Origin: Pelagimonas sp.
GTDB taxonomy: Bacteria > Pseudomonadota > Alphaproteobacteria > Rhodobacterales > Rhodobacteraceae
Direction: 5' to 3'
Length of the DNA stretch: 64,000 bases
Assembly: GCA_025210345.1 (NCBI GenBank)
Contig: JAOARX010000031.1
Coordinates: 1-64,000 of the forward strand
In this document: positions 17,199-27,542 of the stretch, in pieces
How positions within the stretch are numbered: position 1 is the stretch's first letter
How the letters are laid out: every line of letters starts with the position of its first letter
The notes under the pieces: model-generated
What the model saw: only the letters and a program-made list of their open reading frames with translations
Told to the model about the DNA's origin: nothing
Databases searched by the model: none
Translations under genes and position numbers: made by a program

Positions 17199-17581
17199 TC
17201 GCGCGCCAGATCGTTCAAAATCGGGCAATCGGGGCGCGCATCCCCTGCGCAGCTTTGCACAAGCGTCTGTAGCGTGTCGCGCATGGATTGCAGTTGCGCG
17301 ATCTTGTCGTCGATCTGTGCGAGATGCTCTTGTGTGATGCGTTTCACATCCGCGCTTGCGCGGGACTTGTTTTCATACAAAGCCATCAGCACGCGACAGT
17401 CTTCGATGGTAAAGCCCAAGGCCCGCGCCCGCGCCAGAAACGCCAGTTTGTGCAGCTCGATCTCGCCAAAATTGCGATAGCCATTGTCGCTGCGTGGGGG
17501 CGTGATCAGACCGATCTCTTCGTAATAGCGGATGGTCTTGACCGGCAGCCCGGCCTTTTGAGACACCTGTCCGATGTTCAT
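17195..17581 (-). CDS. cueR: Cu(I)-responsive MerR-family regulator CueR
   Basis: The 128-residue protein has the MerR-type helix-turn-helix (MNIGQVSQKAGLPVKTIRYYEEIGLI), a long dimer helix, and the C-terminal metal loop C-x7-C (SCAGDARPDC), which is the CueR spacing for a single Cu(I) or Ag(I). The start overlaps the copA stop by 4 bp, so both are on one transcript. A CueR-type operator with 19-bp spacer lies in front of copA, which places this gene under its own control through readthrough. Confidence 0.93.
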   Translation of the reverse strand: MNIGQVSQKAGLPVKTIRYYEEIGLITPPRSDNGYRNFGEIELHKLAFLARARALGFTIEDCRVLMALYENKSRASADVKRITQEHLAQIDDKIAQLQSMRDTLQTLVQSCAGDARPDCPILNDLARD

Positions 17582-19992
17582 GGGCGCCCCCCGTAAGTGC
17601 GCAGCCTGAGCGCGTTGCTTAGAACAAAGACCGACGACAAGGCCATGGCCCCGGCCGCCAACATGGGGGACAGCATCATCCCCGTCAGCGGATACAGGAC
17701 GCCCGCCGCCACTGGAATCAACGCGATGTTATAGCCAAAGGCCCAAAACAGGTTTTGCCGGATATTGCGCATCACGGCGGTGCTAAGGCCAACGGCCACG
17801 GGCACCCCGCTGACCTGCCCTGAGGCCAGCACAACATCCCCAGCCTCGATCGCGACATCGGTGCCCGTTCCAATCGCCAGACCCACGTCCGCTTCGGCCA
17901 GCGCCGGGGCATCGTTGATGCCGTCGCCGCAGAACGCCACGGGGCCGTGGGTGTCGCGCAGGGCGCGCACAAGGGTCATCTTGTCTTCCGGCAGGATTTC
18001 GGCGTGAACAATGTCAATGCCCAGCGTTTGAGCGATGCTTTGTGCGGCAACGGTGTTGTCGCCGGTCAGCATCGCGACCTTCAGGCCCTGTTGGTGCAGC
18101 GCGGCAATGGTGCTGGCCGCGTCCGGTTTGAGCGGGTCGGCGATGGCCAAGGCTCCGGCGCATGTCCCGTCAATGGCGATGTAGACCGGGGTATGTCCCT
18201 TGGCTGTCCACATGGCAACGGCATCGTCGACCGCATCGGTTGAGACTGATTTCTGGGCAAGCAAGCGCTTGGCCCCAACCAGAACCTCTTGTCCGTTGAT
18301 CTGCGCGATCAGGCCGAAACCGACCATGTCTTGGATCTCGGTCGCGACCGGAGCGTCGGGAGACGCGCGCAAAATCGCCGCTGCGATCGGGTGGGACGAT
18401 CCCGCCTCGGCCTGTGCTGCCAACTGCAATATGGTGTCGCGTGTAAATCCGGGCGCCAGTGCCACCTCCACCAGATCCGGGCGGCCCTGGGTCAGGGTGC
18501 CGGTTTTGTCAAAGGCCACCACCTTGATCCCATCCAGCCGTTGCAACGCATCCCCTTTTCGAAACAACACGCCCAGTTCGGCGGCACGCCCGGTGCCCAC
18601 CATGATCGACACGGGTGTCGCAAGGCCCATGGCGCAGGGGCAGGCGATGATCAAAACCGAAACAGACGCCACCAGGGCAAAGGTCATGCCCGGCCCGAAG
18701 ATCAGCCAAACGGACAGCGTAAGTGCCGCCAGCACCAGCACAGCGGGCACAAACCAGCGGACCACCTGATCGGCCAGGGCCTGGATTGGCAGTTTCGCCC
18801 CCTGTGCCTGTTCGACCATGGCGATGATCCGCGCCAGCATGGTTTCAGCACCAACCGCCTGTGCCCGGATGGTCAGCGGAGACGATCCGTTCAACGTGCC
18901 GCCAATCACGCGATCGCCGGGTTCTTTCAAAACGGGGATGGGTTCGCCGGTGATCATGCTTTCATCAATGTGGCTTTGGCCTGTGAGGATTTCGGCATCG
19001 ACCGGCAGCTGTTCACCGGCTTTGACCAACAGCACATCCCCCTTGGCGATGTCCTCAATCGGGGTTTCCACCGGCGTATCCCCGTCCAGCACAAGAGCGG
19101 TCTTCGGGCGCAGGCCAATCAACCGCCGAATCGCGGCGCCGGTTCGCCCCTTGGCACGGGCCTCAAGAAAACGGCCAAGCAATATCAGGGTGACAATCAC
19201 CGCTGCGGCCTCGAAATACACATCTCGCGCGTTGTCTGGCAGCAGGCCGGGCAGGAAAAGCGCGACGCTGGAATAGGCCCATGCGGCGAAGGTTCCCAGG
19301 GCCACCAGCGTGTTCATGTCGGGCGCGCCCTTGAACAACAGCGGCACACCGATGCGATAAAACCGCAGGCCGGGCCCCAGCAGCACTGCGGTGGTCAGCA
19401 AAAACTGAACCATCCACCAACCGCTTTGCCCCAACATGCCGTGCAGCCAATGGTGCAGCGGTGGATAGGCATGCCCGCCCATGACCCCCAGAAACACGGG
19501 CAGCGTCAATGCACCTGCGATGATCAGATCCTGGCGGAGATGTCGGATCTCTTGCGCGTGCCGCGCGTCTGGATCGCTATCGGCGGTCAATGGGTGTGCC
19601 GGATAACCTGCATCGGTGATGACCTGGGCCAGCGTCGGACCATCAATCATCCCCCCCACCACCGTGACCTCGGCGGTGTTGTTGGTCAGGTTCACATGGG
19701 CCGAAATAACCGGGTCCAGCGCATGCAACGCGGCCTCGACGCGCCCGGCGCAGGATGCGCAGCTCATGCCTTCGATGGCCAGGGAGATGCGGGCTTCGGC
19801 CGCCGGATAGCCGGCGGTTTTCAACGCGGCGTGCAAAGCGTCCAAGGCCACCGGACCCTCGACTGTGGCGACCTTATTAGCAAGGTTTACGCTGGCCTCA
19901 GAGACACCTTCGACCGCGGCAAGAGCGCGTTCCGCCCGCCCGGCACAGCCGCCGCAGTTCAGCTTGGTGACTTCGAAACGATAGGTCTGCAT
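17578..19992 (-). CDS. copA: Copper-exporting P-type ATPase
   Basis: The 804-residue pump exports Cu(I) from the cytoplasm. Two N-terminal heavy-metal domains carry C-x2-C sites (LNCGGC near residue 12 and GMSCASC near 80). Then come the membrane helices, the TGE loop (MITGEPIPV), the transport motif CPC (IIACPCAMGLATP), the phosphorylation site DKTGTLTQG, the SSHP motif and GDGINDAPAL. The first metal domain lacks the usual methionine before the CxxC (LNC in place of GMxC). The start at 19992 matches the beginning of the first metal domain. Confidence 0.95.
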   Translation of the reverse strand: MQTYRFEVTKLNCGGCAGRAERALAAVEGVSEASVNLANKVATVEGPVALDALHAALKTAGYPAAEARISLAIEGMSCASCAGRVEAALHALDPVISAHVNLTNNTAEVTVVGGMIDGPTLAQVITDAGYPAHPLTADSDPDARHAQEIRHLRQDLIIAGALTLPVFLGVMGGHAYPPLHHWLHGMLGQSGWWMVQFLLTTAVLLGPGLRFYRIGVPLLFKGAPDMNTLVALGTFAAWAYSSVALFLPGLLPDNARDVYFEAAAVIVTLILLGRFLEARAKGRTGAAIRRLIGLRPKTALVLDGDTPVETPIEDIAKGDVLLVKAGEQLPVDAEILTGQSHIDESMITGEPIPVLKEPGDRVIGGTLNGSSPLTIRAQAVGAETMLARIIAMVEQAQGAKLPIQALADQVVRWFVPAVLVLAALTLSVWLIFGPGMTFALVASVSVLIIACPCAMGLATPVSIMVGTGRAAELGVLFRKGDALQRLDGIKVVAFDKTGTLTQGRPDLVEVALAPGFTRDTILQLAAQAEAGSSHPIAAAILRASPDAPVATEIQDMVGFGLIAQINGQEVLVGAKRLLAQKSVSTDAVDDAVAMWTAKGHTPVYIAIDGTCAGALAIADPLKPDAASTIAALHQQGLKVAMLTGDNTVAAQSIAQTLGIDIVHAEILPEDKMTLVRALRDTHGPVAFCGDGINDAPALAEADVGLAIGTGTDVAIEAGDVVLASGQVSGVPVAVGLSTAVMRNIRQNLFWAFGYNIALIPVAAGVLYPLTGMMLSPMLAAGAMALSSVFVLSNALRLRTYGGRP

Positions 19993-20017
19993 GTCTGGCC
20001 CCTTGTGGTCTTGGGCA

Positions 20018-20048
20018 CAGATAAGGCCTCCTGTAACTGGAGGGTCAA
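20018..20048 (-). promoter_or_regulatory. CueR-type promoter of copA-cueR
   Basis: On the minus strand TTGACC (20048-20043) and TATCTG (20023-20018) are separated by exactly 19 bp, the long spacer typical of MerR-family activated promoters. The spacer holds the dyad CCTCC/GGAGG (20027-20031, 20039-20043), as in CueR operators where the regulator untwists the DNA. It lies 26 bp before the copA ATG. Confidence 0.85.
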
Positions 20049-20116
20049 GGAGGATTGTCAGGAATTGCGCAGGCGGTACCCGGCCATGCGCATGAAGAAT
20101 GGCTTGGGCCCCGACC

Positions 20117-21307
20117 CTAGCCCTGCGCGACCCCTGCCTCGGCCTCGATCTGCTTGCGGGATTTCCGCGCACGTTCCGTCGCGGATTTGAGCTGACCACA
20201 GGCTGCCATGATGTCATCACCACGCGTCTTGCGAATGGGCGACGCATAGCCCGCCTGATAAATGATATTGGCAAAGGCGCGAATGCGGTTGTTGGACGAC
20301 CGTTTATAGGGCGATCCGGGCCATTCGTTAAAGGGGATCAGGTTGATCTTGGCCGGGATGTTGTGACGTTTGATATGGTCGATCAGACGGTGCGCATCTT
20401 CGTCACTGTCATTCACACCGGCCAGCATCACATATTCAAAGGTGATCCGTTCCGAGTTCGACGCCTTGGGATAGGCGGCAAGGGCCTGCAACAGCTCTTC
20501 GATCTTCCAACGCTTGTTGATCGGCACCAGAACATCGCGGGTCTCATCGGTGGTTGCGTGGAAGGAAATTGCCAGGAGACAGCCGATTTCCTGTGCTGTC
20601 CGCGCGATTTCCGGCACAACCCCCGAGGTCGACAGGGTGATCCGACGACGCGACAGCGATATCCCCTCGGGATCCATGGCGATTTTCATCGCGTCGCGCA
20701 CATTGTCGAAATTATAAAGCGGCTCGCCCATGCCCATCAAAACGATATTCGAAAGCAGGCGGGTTTCGTCCTTGGGTTCGCCAGGGACGGGCCATTCCTC
20801 AAGATCGTCGCGTGCCATCATGATCTGGCCGACGATTTCGGCAGCGGTCAGGTTGCGCACCAGTTTCTGTGTCCCCGTGTGGCAAAAGGAACAGGTCAGC
20901 GTACACCCCACCTGAGACGAGATACACAACGTGCCGCGATCCTCTTCGGGGATGTAAACCACTTCGACTTCGTGACCACCGGCGATCTTGACCAAGTATT
21001 TGCGAGTGCCGTCTTCGGACACCAGCTTTTGTACCACTTCGGGCAGCTCGATCACAAAGTTCTCCGCCAGCAGCGCGCGGTAATCCTTGGCCAGATTGGT
21101 CATATCCGCGAAATCACGCACACCCCAGTGATAGATCCACTGCCAGACCTGGTTCACGCGCATCTTGGCCTGCTTTTCCTTGGTCCCGGCCGCCAGCAGC
21201 GCGTCTTTCATCTGGGCGCGGGTCAGCCCCACAAGGTTCTGCTTTCCCTCCGGCAGTTTGCGGGGGATGGTCATCACGTCCTGTGTGATCGGGCTGGTCG
21301 GTTCCAT
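20117..21307 (-). CDS. rlmN: 23S rRNA/tRNA (adenine-C2) methyltransferase RlmN
   Basis: The 396-residue radical-SAM enzyme methylates A2503 of 23S rRNA and A37 of some tRNAs. The iron-sulfur motif C-x3-C-x2-C is seen as [28 protein letters not shown] and the C-terminal catalytic cysteine segment [12 protein letters not shown] are conserved. Length is normal. It is upstream of copA on the same strand, but copA has its own promoter in the spacer. Confidence 0.95.
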   Translation of the reverse strand: MEPTSPITQDVMTIPRKLPEGKQNLVGLTRAQMKDALLAAGTKEKQAKMRVNQVWQWIYHWGVRDFADMTNLAKDYRALLAENFVIELPEVVQKLVSEDGTRKYLVKIAGGHEVEVVYIPEEDRGTLCISSQVGCTLTCSFCHTGTQKLVRNLTAAEIVGQIMMARDDLEEWPVPGEPKDETRLLSNIVLMGMGEPLYNFDNVRDAMKIAMDPEGISLSRRRITLSTSGVVPEIARTAQEIGCLLAISFHATTDETRDVLVPINKRWKIEELLQALAAYPKASNSERITFEYVMLAGVNDSDEDAHRLIDHIKRHNIPAKINLIPFNEWPGSPYKRSSNNRIRAFANIIYQAGYASPIRKTRGDDIMAACGQLKSATERARKSRKQIEAEAGVAQG

Positions 21308-21385
21308 GGCGCGCCTGTTCCTGAAAACAAGCCCTGCACATAGCGGCCAGTTTGGATTCGTTCAAGTCTTGTGGCCGCAACAACG

Positions 21386-21413
21386 AAAAACCGGGCCGTT
21401 TGACGGGCCCGGT
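21386..21413 (-). terminator. Intrinsic terminator after the IalB gene
   Basis: ACCGGGCC (21390-21397) and GGCCCGGT (21406-21413) form a perfect 8-bp stem with an 8-base loop. On the minus strand the hairpin is followed by a T run (AAAAA at 21386-21390). It is 24 bp past the ialB-family stop codon. Confidence 0.85.
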
Positions 21414-21437
21414 CCGGTCAGTCGCGCGGTGATCAGA

Positions 21438-21977
21438 TCAATTGCAGCGCTTTTCCGCATCATCCACGGCGGCGGTAAAACCCAAGAGCGAAAAGGTGTC
21501 TTTGGTCCGGGTGCCACGGGTGGACACGGCGGTCAGAACCGCATTTGCGCCACGCTTCATCGCGGTTACGATCTTGGCGTCATCCTGGGGGGTCGCGGGC
21601 CAGGCCCACTCACCTTCGGTGTACAGCTCATATTCGTTGCCGCTGATGTCGACCGTGACGGTCGAGCCATTGGCAAAGGGATAACCGCCGGTAAAGGCCA
21701 GTTGACCGTTCACACCCGCCTGCGGGCGGTAAAACACCATCAAAAGAATCTCACCACGGGTGACGGCGACAACGCGTCCGTCCTTGGTGTTGACGCTTTC
21801 CTTATAGGTGGTGACAGCCCAGCATTCGCGCGGGTTGTCGCCCTCGAACACCGACCAATCGGTCATGGCGTTCACGCGGTTCGTGCTTGATTCCTGCGCG
21901 GTCGCCACTTGGGCGCTCATCGCCAAACCCGCCACCAAAGCGACCTTTGTCGCCATACGCCCCAGACCTGAAATCAT
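21438..21977 (-). CDS. IalB family (invasion-associated locus B) periplasmic protein
   Basis: The 179-residue protein has a signal peptide (about 1-27, cleavage after VATAQ-type sequence) and the IalB pattern: DWSVF, the CWAVT motif, and a C-terminal region ending in a conserved cysteine (EKRC). IalB is named for a Bartonella invasion factor but is widespread in free-living Rhodobacterales, where its role is unknown. The start at 21977 follows GGAGG. A strong terminator follows. Confidence 0.85.
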   Translation of the reverse strand: MISGLGRMATKVALVAGLAMSAQVATAQESSTNRVNAMTDWSVFEGDNPRECWAVTTYKESVNTKDGRVVAVTRGEILLMVFYRPQAGVNGQLAFTGGYPFANGSTVTVDISGNEYELYTEGEWAWPATPQDDAKIVTAMKRGANAVLTAVSTRGTRTKDTFSLLGFTAAVDDAEKRCN

Positions 21978-22136
21978 TTCTGCTGCCTCCAGCCTATCTG
22001 CCTTTTCGCGGTGTCCATCCTGTTTCGGTTGGTTTTATCCGCACCGAGCTTTCCCTCTCGACGGCGGCAGCATAGACTGAAACAACACTGGCGTGAAAGC
22101 CCCGTTGGCAGATTATCGCTTAAATATGAGGTCGAA

Positions 22137-23138
22137 ATGAGCAATGCCCCCGCTTTGATGGTTGAAATTCTGCGTGGAGCGCTGATCGAAAGCCAACATT
22201 TCGGCCATGCGGTGATCTGCGATGGCTCGGGGCAGATCGTTCAGGCCTGGGGGGATCCGCAGGCGATGGTCTATCCGCGCAGCTCCTCCAAGATGATTCA
22301 GGCGCTGCCCCTGGTGGCCTCGGGCGCGGCGGATGCCTTTGGGTTGGATGCGCCCCGGCTGGCCCTGGCCTGTGCGTCGCATCAGGGCGCGCCGTTGCAT
22401 GTGAGCGCGGTGACTGCCTGGTTGGCGGAGCTTGGGCTGGGGGACCATGATCTGTGTTGCGGCCCGCAGGTCTCGCGCGACAAAGAACTGAAACTGCAGA
22501 TGATCCGCGCCGGAGACAGCCCGTGCAGGGTGCATAATAACTGTTCCGGCAAGCACGCCGGTTTTCTGACCCTGGGCAAGCACTTGGGCGGTGGGCCGAA
22601 CTATGTTGACCCAACCCATCCGGTGCAAAAAGCGGCGCTTGAGATCTTTGACGAGGTCACCCAGGAAACCAGCCCGTGTTTCGGGATTGATGGGTGCTCT
22701 GCGCCGAACCCGGCAGCGACAATGCACGGGATGGCGCGGGCCATGGCCTTTTTCGCAACGGCGCATCAACGTGATGACGTGCTGTCAAAATCCGCGGCGC
22801 GTTTGGCGCAGGCCATGTATTCGCACCCCGAAATGATTGCCGGGGAAACGCGGGCCTGCACCCATCTGATGCGCGCCGCGAATGAGCCCCTTGCCCTGAA
22901 AACCGGGGCCGAAGGGTATTTTGTCGCGATTTTGCCCAATCGTGGCATCGGCATATCGCTCAAGATCGCTGATGGCGCGACCCGCGCGTCGGATTGTGCG
23001 ATTGCAGCCTTGCTGGTGCGTCTTGGCGTCGTCGACGCGGCAAATCCCGAGGTCGCGCGGTTCCTGAACCCGGACATCAAGAACTGGGATGGTCTTGTGA
23101 CCGGCGAAATCCGCCCGGCGCCGGGATTGGTGGCTTAA
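22137..23138 (+). CDS. Asparaginase family protein (rhizobial type II-like)
   Basis: The 333-residue protein belongs to the Asparaginase_II family (PF06089; Rhizobium AnsA-like), unrelated to E. coli asparaginases. Conserved pieces include VYPRSSSKMIQALPLV, the serine-rich catalytic segment CASHQGAPLHV, NCSGKHAGFL and GIDGCSAPNPA. It probably hydrolyses asparagine to aspartate and ammonia. No signal peptide is seen. Its stop overlaps that of converging serB by 4 bp. Confidence 0.87.
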   Translation: MSNAPALMVEILRGALIESQHFGHAVICDGSGQIVQAWGDPQAMVYPRSSSKMIQALPLVASGAADAFGLDAPRLALACASHQGAPLHVSAVTAWLAELGLGDHDLCCGPQVSRDKELKLQMIRAGDSPCRVHNNCSGKHAGFLTLGKHLGGGPNYVDPTHPVQKAALEIFDEVTQETSPCFGIDGCSAPNPAATMHGMARAMAFFATAHQRDDVLSKSAARLAQAMYSHPEMIAGETRACTHLMRAANEPLALKTGAEGYFVAILPNRGIGISLKIADGATRASDCAIAALLVRLGVVDAANPEVARFLNPDIKNWDGLVTGEIRPAPGLVA

Positions 23139-24001
23139 CCGGCGAAATCGCCTTTTGCATAGCCTTGCAAATACAGCAGGGCCGTCAGGTCACCGTGGTT
23201 CACGCGCAATTGCGCCTGTTCCTGCACGCTGGGCTTGGCATGAAGCGCAACACCAAAGCCCGCACGGCCCAGCATACCAAGGTCGTTCGCGCCATCCCCC
23301 ACGGCGATCACATCCTCTTCAGAAATGCCGAGGCGTTCGGTAATCTGTTCCAAAGCATCGACTTTGGCCTGGCGCCCAAGAATGGGCAGTCCGACCTCGC
23401 CGGTCAGTTCACCCTCTTTGATGATCAAGGTATTGGCGCGGTTCTCGTCGAACCCCAACAGGGCAGAGACGCGGGCGGTAAAAGCCGTGAAACCACCTGA
23501 AACCAGGGCGCAATATCCGCCATTGGCATGCATGGTATCCAGCAGCGCCTTTCCACCGGGCATAAGCGTGATCCGGGTTTCCATCACCCGGTCGATAACC
23601 GTTTCGGGCAGGCCCTTAAGCAGCGCAACACGTTCCTTGAGCGCGCCGTCAAAATCCAGCTCGCCATTCATCGCGCGTGCGGTGATGTCTTTGACGTGGG
23701 CGCCAACCCCGGCTTCTTCTGCCAGTTCGTCAATGCATTCCTGCTGGATCATGGTGCTGTCCATATCGGCCAGCAGCATCTTTTTGCGGCGGCCTTGGGC
23801 GGGAAGCAGGTTCAGGTCCGCCTGATCGGCAACCGCCGCACGGAGGTCTTCGATATTCGAGGGCGCGCGTTCCAGCGTGAATTCGGCCGCTTCGTCTGGA
23901 GACAGCCAGCTGGCATCCCCCCCGCCGCAGGCGTTGCGCAGGCTGTCCACCAGCGCAGGGTCCAGTTTTCCGGGTTTGGCAATGAGCGAAGCGATCAACA
24001 T
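23135..24001 (-). CDS. serB: Phosphoserine phosphatase
   Basis: SerB carries out the last step of serine synthesis. The 288-residue HAD enzyme has the catalytic DMDSTMIQQE motif, CALVSGGFTAFT, and GDGANDLGML. The 70-residue N-terminal part before the HAD domain is a degenerate ACT-like region, common in this family. Length is normal. serA/serC are not in the window. Confidence 0.94.
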   Translation of the reverse strand: MLIASLIAKPGKLDPALVDSLRNACGGGDASWLSPDEAAEFTLERAPSNIEDLRAAVADQADLNLLPAQGRRKKMLLADMDSTMIQQECIDELAEEAGVGAHVKDITARAMNGELDFDGALKERVALLKGLPETVIDRVMETRITLMPGGKALLDTMHANGGYCALVSGGFTAFTARVSALLGFDENRANTLIIKEGELTGEVGLPILGRQAKVDALEQITERLGISEEDVIAVGDGANDLGMLGRAGFGVALHAKPSVQEQAQLRVNHGDLTALLYLQGYAKGDFAG

Positions 24002-24133
24002 GTCGGGCCCTTTTATCAGCGTTGTGGGGCTTTTGGCATGGGGCGCACGGTTTGGCTAGGGCTTGTCCCGGCGGACAGGGCGGGATCAGGCGCGGCCTTG
24101 AAAAACACCGCGCAGCCGTGCCACGCAGTTTAT

Positions 24134-24230
24134 TGATCTTAAAAGAGAAATCTCAAATGACGGATACAGGTACCATATTGTCGTGTTTCGGGGTTGTTCC
24201 AACGCGTCCCATGGCGCAGTTTTAAGATCA
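24134..24230 (+). promoter_or_regulatory. Long-range stem-loop leader upstream of formaldehyde dehydrogenase
   Basis: TGATCTTAAAA (24134-24144) and TTTTAAGATCA (24220-24230) are a perfect 11-bp inverted repeat enclosing 75 bases. A small inner dyad GAGA-AA-TCTC lies at 24145-24154. The right arm ends 8 bp before the GGAGG (24239-24243) of the dehydrogenase gene. A short ORF lies inside and ends in the right arm. It could be an RNA leader that links small-ORF translation to downstream expression, or the terminal repeats of a tiny mobile element. Confidence 0.55.
24157..24225 (+). CDS. Possible 22-residue upstream ORF
   Basis: ATG at 24157 opens 22 codons beginning MTDTGTILSCFG and ending TAA at 24223-24225, inside the right arm of the enclosing inverted repeat. 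GAGAAA precedes it at a reasonable distance. It contains one cysteine and no run of a single amino-acid codon, so it does not look like a classical attenuation peptide. Coding is uncertain; ribosome passage through the right arm would open the stem. Confidence 0.3.
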   Translation: MTDTGTILSCFGVVPTRPMAQF

Positions 24231-24252
24231 GTTACCTAGGAGGACACACGAG

Positions 24253-25365
<1,113 letters not shown>

Positions 25366-25392
25366 ATCACCGCGTCCACGACCTGACACAAA

Positions 25393-25420
25393 GGGGCAAT
25401 CCGTTGGGGTTGCCCCTGTT
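25393..25420 (+). terminator. Terminator after formaldehyde dehydrogenase
   Basis: GGGGCAA (25393-25399) pairs with TTGCCCC (25410-25416), followed by TGTT. It lies 27 bp past the dehydrogenase stop. The T-tract is interrupted. Confidence 0.6.
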
Positions 25421-25508
25421 CATTTCGATGCACCGCCCGCGATCACGAACAGGTGACGGGCGCAATCCATGCGCATCTTATGCGCCAGCACGCATCTCAG
25501 ACCCGAGT

Positions 25509-26327
25509 TCAAGCCACCCCCTGACCAGCTTCGTCAAGTATGTGATCAATGATGCGATGCACCAGATCGAGATCAGCAAACAAGAGATGGATCTGCTGGG
25601 CGATGCTGTCCTGAACCGGACCCGAAAGGCTGGCAAGGGCCAGCAGGCCCTCTTTGCGATCCCAGCTGAGGTAAAGCGTAACCCCGTCCTGTTCGATGTC
25701 TCCTGCCTCTTCTGCAAGGTCGCGCAGGGGGCTGTCTTCTTCCAGGTCCAGCGCGCGGTCCGAAGGCAGGGCAATGCGCACACCAACCCCTTTGAATACG
25801 GTCTCGGATTCTGTCGTGCCCTCATGGTCCGTTTCGCGGGTCTGCAGGTGGAGTTCCACCACATCATACGGGATGCCGCGATATGACCCGGCCAGGTGGT
25901 CTTCGAAACTGGCGACGTCGTGGCGCGGCACCAAGTTGTTATATTGAAGAGACTTGGTGGGGAAATTGGCCTTGGCCGCGCGGTCATAGGTCAGATTTGG
26001 CACGAAGTCACAGATGACGGGCATGACCTGCCCGGCCAACTTGGCCTCCAGGCTCCCGGTCAGCCACAGCCGCCCGACATAGGCGCACAGGCCCGAGAGC
26101 GCGACAACAAAGACGATGATCAAAAAGGCACCGGTGGAATCCGCGCCACTGGTTAAAACATAGCCGCTGATGCCGATTGCCACGGCGGCAAAAAAGGCCA
26201 CGATCAGCCAGCCAAGCAGGTTGAGGCGCTTGCGCTTGGCCTCCATACTCGACAGCAACGGGGTGATACGGGTCTCGAAAACCGGGGCAAAACCGGTCTC
26301 GATCCTTAGGGTTTCGGGGTATGTCAT
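25509..26327 (-). CDS. DUF3137 family membrane protein
   Basis: A 272-residue protein with an N-terminal cytoplasmic stretch, two adjacent transmembrane helices (LLGWLIVAFFAAVAIGISGYVL and FLIIVFVVALSGLCAYVGRL, about 38-85) and a soluble C-terminal domain. The pattern fits DUF3137, whose function is unknown. ATG at 26327 is preferred over an upstream in-frame ATG, although its ribosome-binding site is weak. No operon partner is evident. Confidence 0.7.
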   Translation of the reverse strand: MTYPETLRIETGFAPVFETRITPLLSSMEAKRKRLNLLGWLIVAFFAAVAIGISGYVLTSGADSTGAFLIIVFVVALSGLCAYVGRLWLTGSLEAKLAGQVMPVICDFVPNLTYDRAAKANFPTKSLQYNNLVPRHDVASFEDHLAGSYRGIPYDVVELHLQTRETDHEGTTESETVFKGVGVRIALPSDRALDLEEDSPLRDLAEEAGDIEQDGVTLYLSWDRKEGLLALASLSGPVQDSIAQQIHLLFADLDLVHRIIDHILDEAGQGVA

Positions 26328-26449
26328 AAGATGTGCCTGCTGAAAATGAGGTGATACAATCCCGAACAGCATAGGATGCGATCGCGCAGGACGCAGGGCG
26401 GGTTTTCCTGACCCGATGGCTGATCCCTTTGGCGGGTCGCCTTGGGGCC

Positions 26450-27379
26450 TTAGCCGGTTTGCACCATGGTGATGACAGCGCTGATGGTCACGATGCTGAC
26501 TGCGGTCGAAATCAGGATCGCCGCTGAAACCCGTTGCGGCGCGATGCCATAGTGCTGCGCGAGAATATAGACGTTTCCGGCCACGGGCAGGGCGGCGGCT
26601 GAGATCGCGACCGAGGCGCGGAAGGCATCAACAGGGAAGATAAAATAGACAGCCACACCCACAAACAGGGGGTGCAGGATCAGCTTGGCAAAGCTGAGCC
26701 AGACCGCAATGCTGATCCGTTCGGCGGATTTCGCGGCCAGTGACGCGCCGATTGCGAAAAGCGCCCCGGGGGTGGCGGCAGCCCCGAGAATGCGCAGAAA
26801 TTCGTCGATCACGGTGGGAAGCGCAAGCCCGGACGCGGAAAATCCCAGCCCCAAGCCGATGGACACGATCATCGGGTTTTTCAACAGCCCGAATGCCACG
26901 GTGCCGAATACTGCCCCCCGGCCTTTGCGATTGCGCGATCCGGTCACGAGGATCGTCAAGAGTGAGGAAAACACAACGAGATCAATGGCGAGGACCAAAA
27001 TGATCGGGCCGATGGCCTCTTGTCCAAGCAGCAGCGCCAGCATCGGCACGCCCAAAAAACCGGTGTTGCCGATGGCGGCGCATTGGGCCTCGACCGAGGC
27101 GGTGGGAATATCCATCCCCCGCACAAAGGCCGCGCCCATTGCGACACCATATACAAAGGCCGTGCCCCACAGATAGCCCGCAGTCAGATGCGGATCAAAG
27201 ATCTCGGCGAAACTGAGGCTGGCGGAAAAGCGCAAGAGCATGGCCGACAGGGCAAAGTAGAACACGAATTTGGTCAGATGTGCCGTAGCCTCTTCTGAGA
27301 AAAAGCGGGTGCGCGCAGCGCCATAACCCAGCCCGATCAGCCCGAAAAAGGGCAAAGTTTTGAAGAGAATGTCCAGCAT
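26450..27379 (-). CDS. AEC family transporter
   Basis: A 309-residue protein with about ten membrane helices in the auxin-efflux-carrier/malonate-carrier fold: the first half has FFGLIGLGYGAARTRFF and the helix-break motif AAIGNTGFLGVPM, repeated in the second half around ALPVAGNVYILAQHYG. Such carriers export organic acids or amino acids; the substrate here is unknown. The start codon is uncertain: ATG 27379 has GGAG too close, and GTG at 27418 would add 13 residues. Confidence 0.85.
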   Translation of the reverse strand: MLDILFKTLPFFGLIGLGYGAARTRFFSEEATAHLTKFVFYFALSAMLLRFSASLSFAEIFDPHLTAGYLWGTAFVYGVAMGAAFVRGMDIPTASVEAQCAAIGNTGFLGVPMLALLLGQEAIGPIILVLAIDLVVFSSLLTILVTGSRNRKGRGAVFGTVAFGLLKNPMIVSIGLGLGFSASGLALPTVIDEFLRILGAAATPGALFAIGASLAAKSAERISIAVWLSFAKLILHPLFVGVAVYFIFPVDAFRASVAISAAALPVAGNVYILAQHYGIAPQRVSAAILISTAVSIVTISAVITMVQTG

Positions 27380-27542
27380 CTCCAACTGATTAACACGGTG
27401 GTGGCGCAGGTCAATCACGGGGCAGGGCCGAAATGGCGGGAAACCGGGAAATCAACGGGATCGTTTCCGAACTGGGGCGGAATTCCCGCAAACGTCCTGG
27501 AGGGACTTGACGAACAGGGGGGCAAGCCGCCATTGCCGGGAT

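Noticed and set aside
18289-20190. Very long open frame antisense to copA
   Set aside because: It follows from the codon bias of copA; composition is Gln/His/Arg-rich and no family is recognisable.
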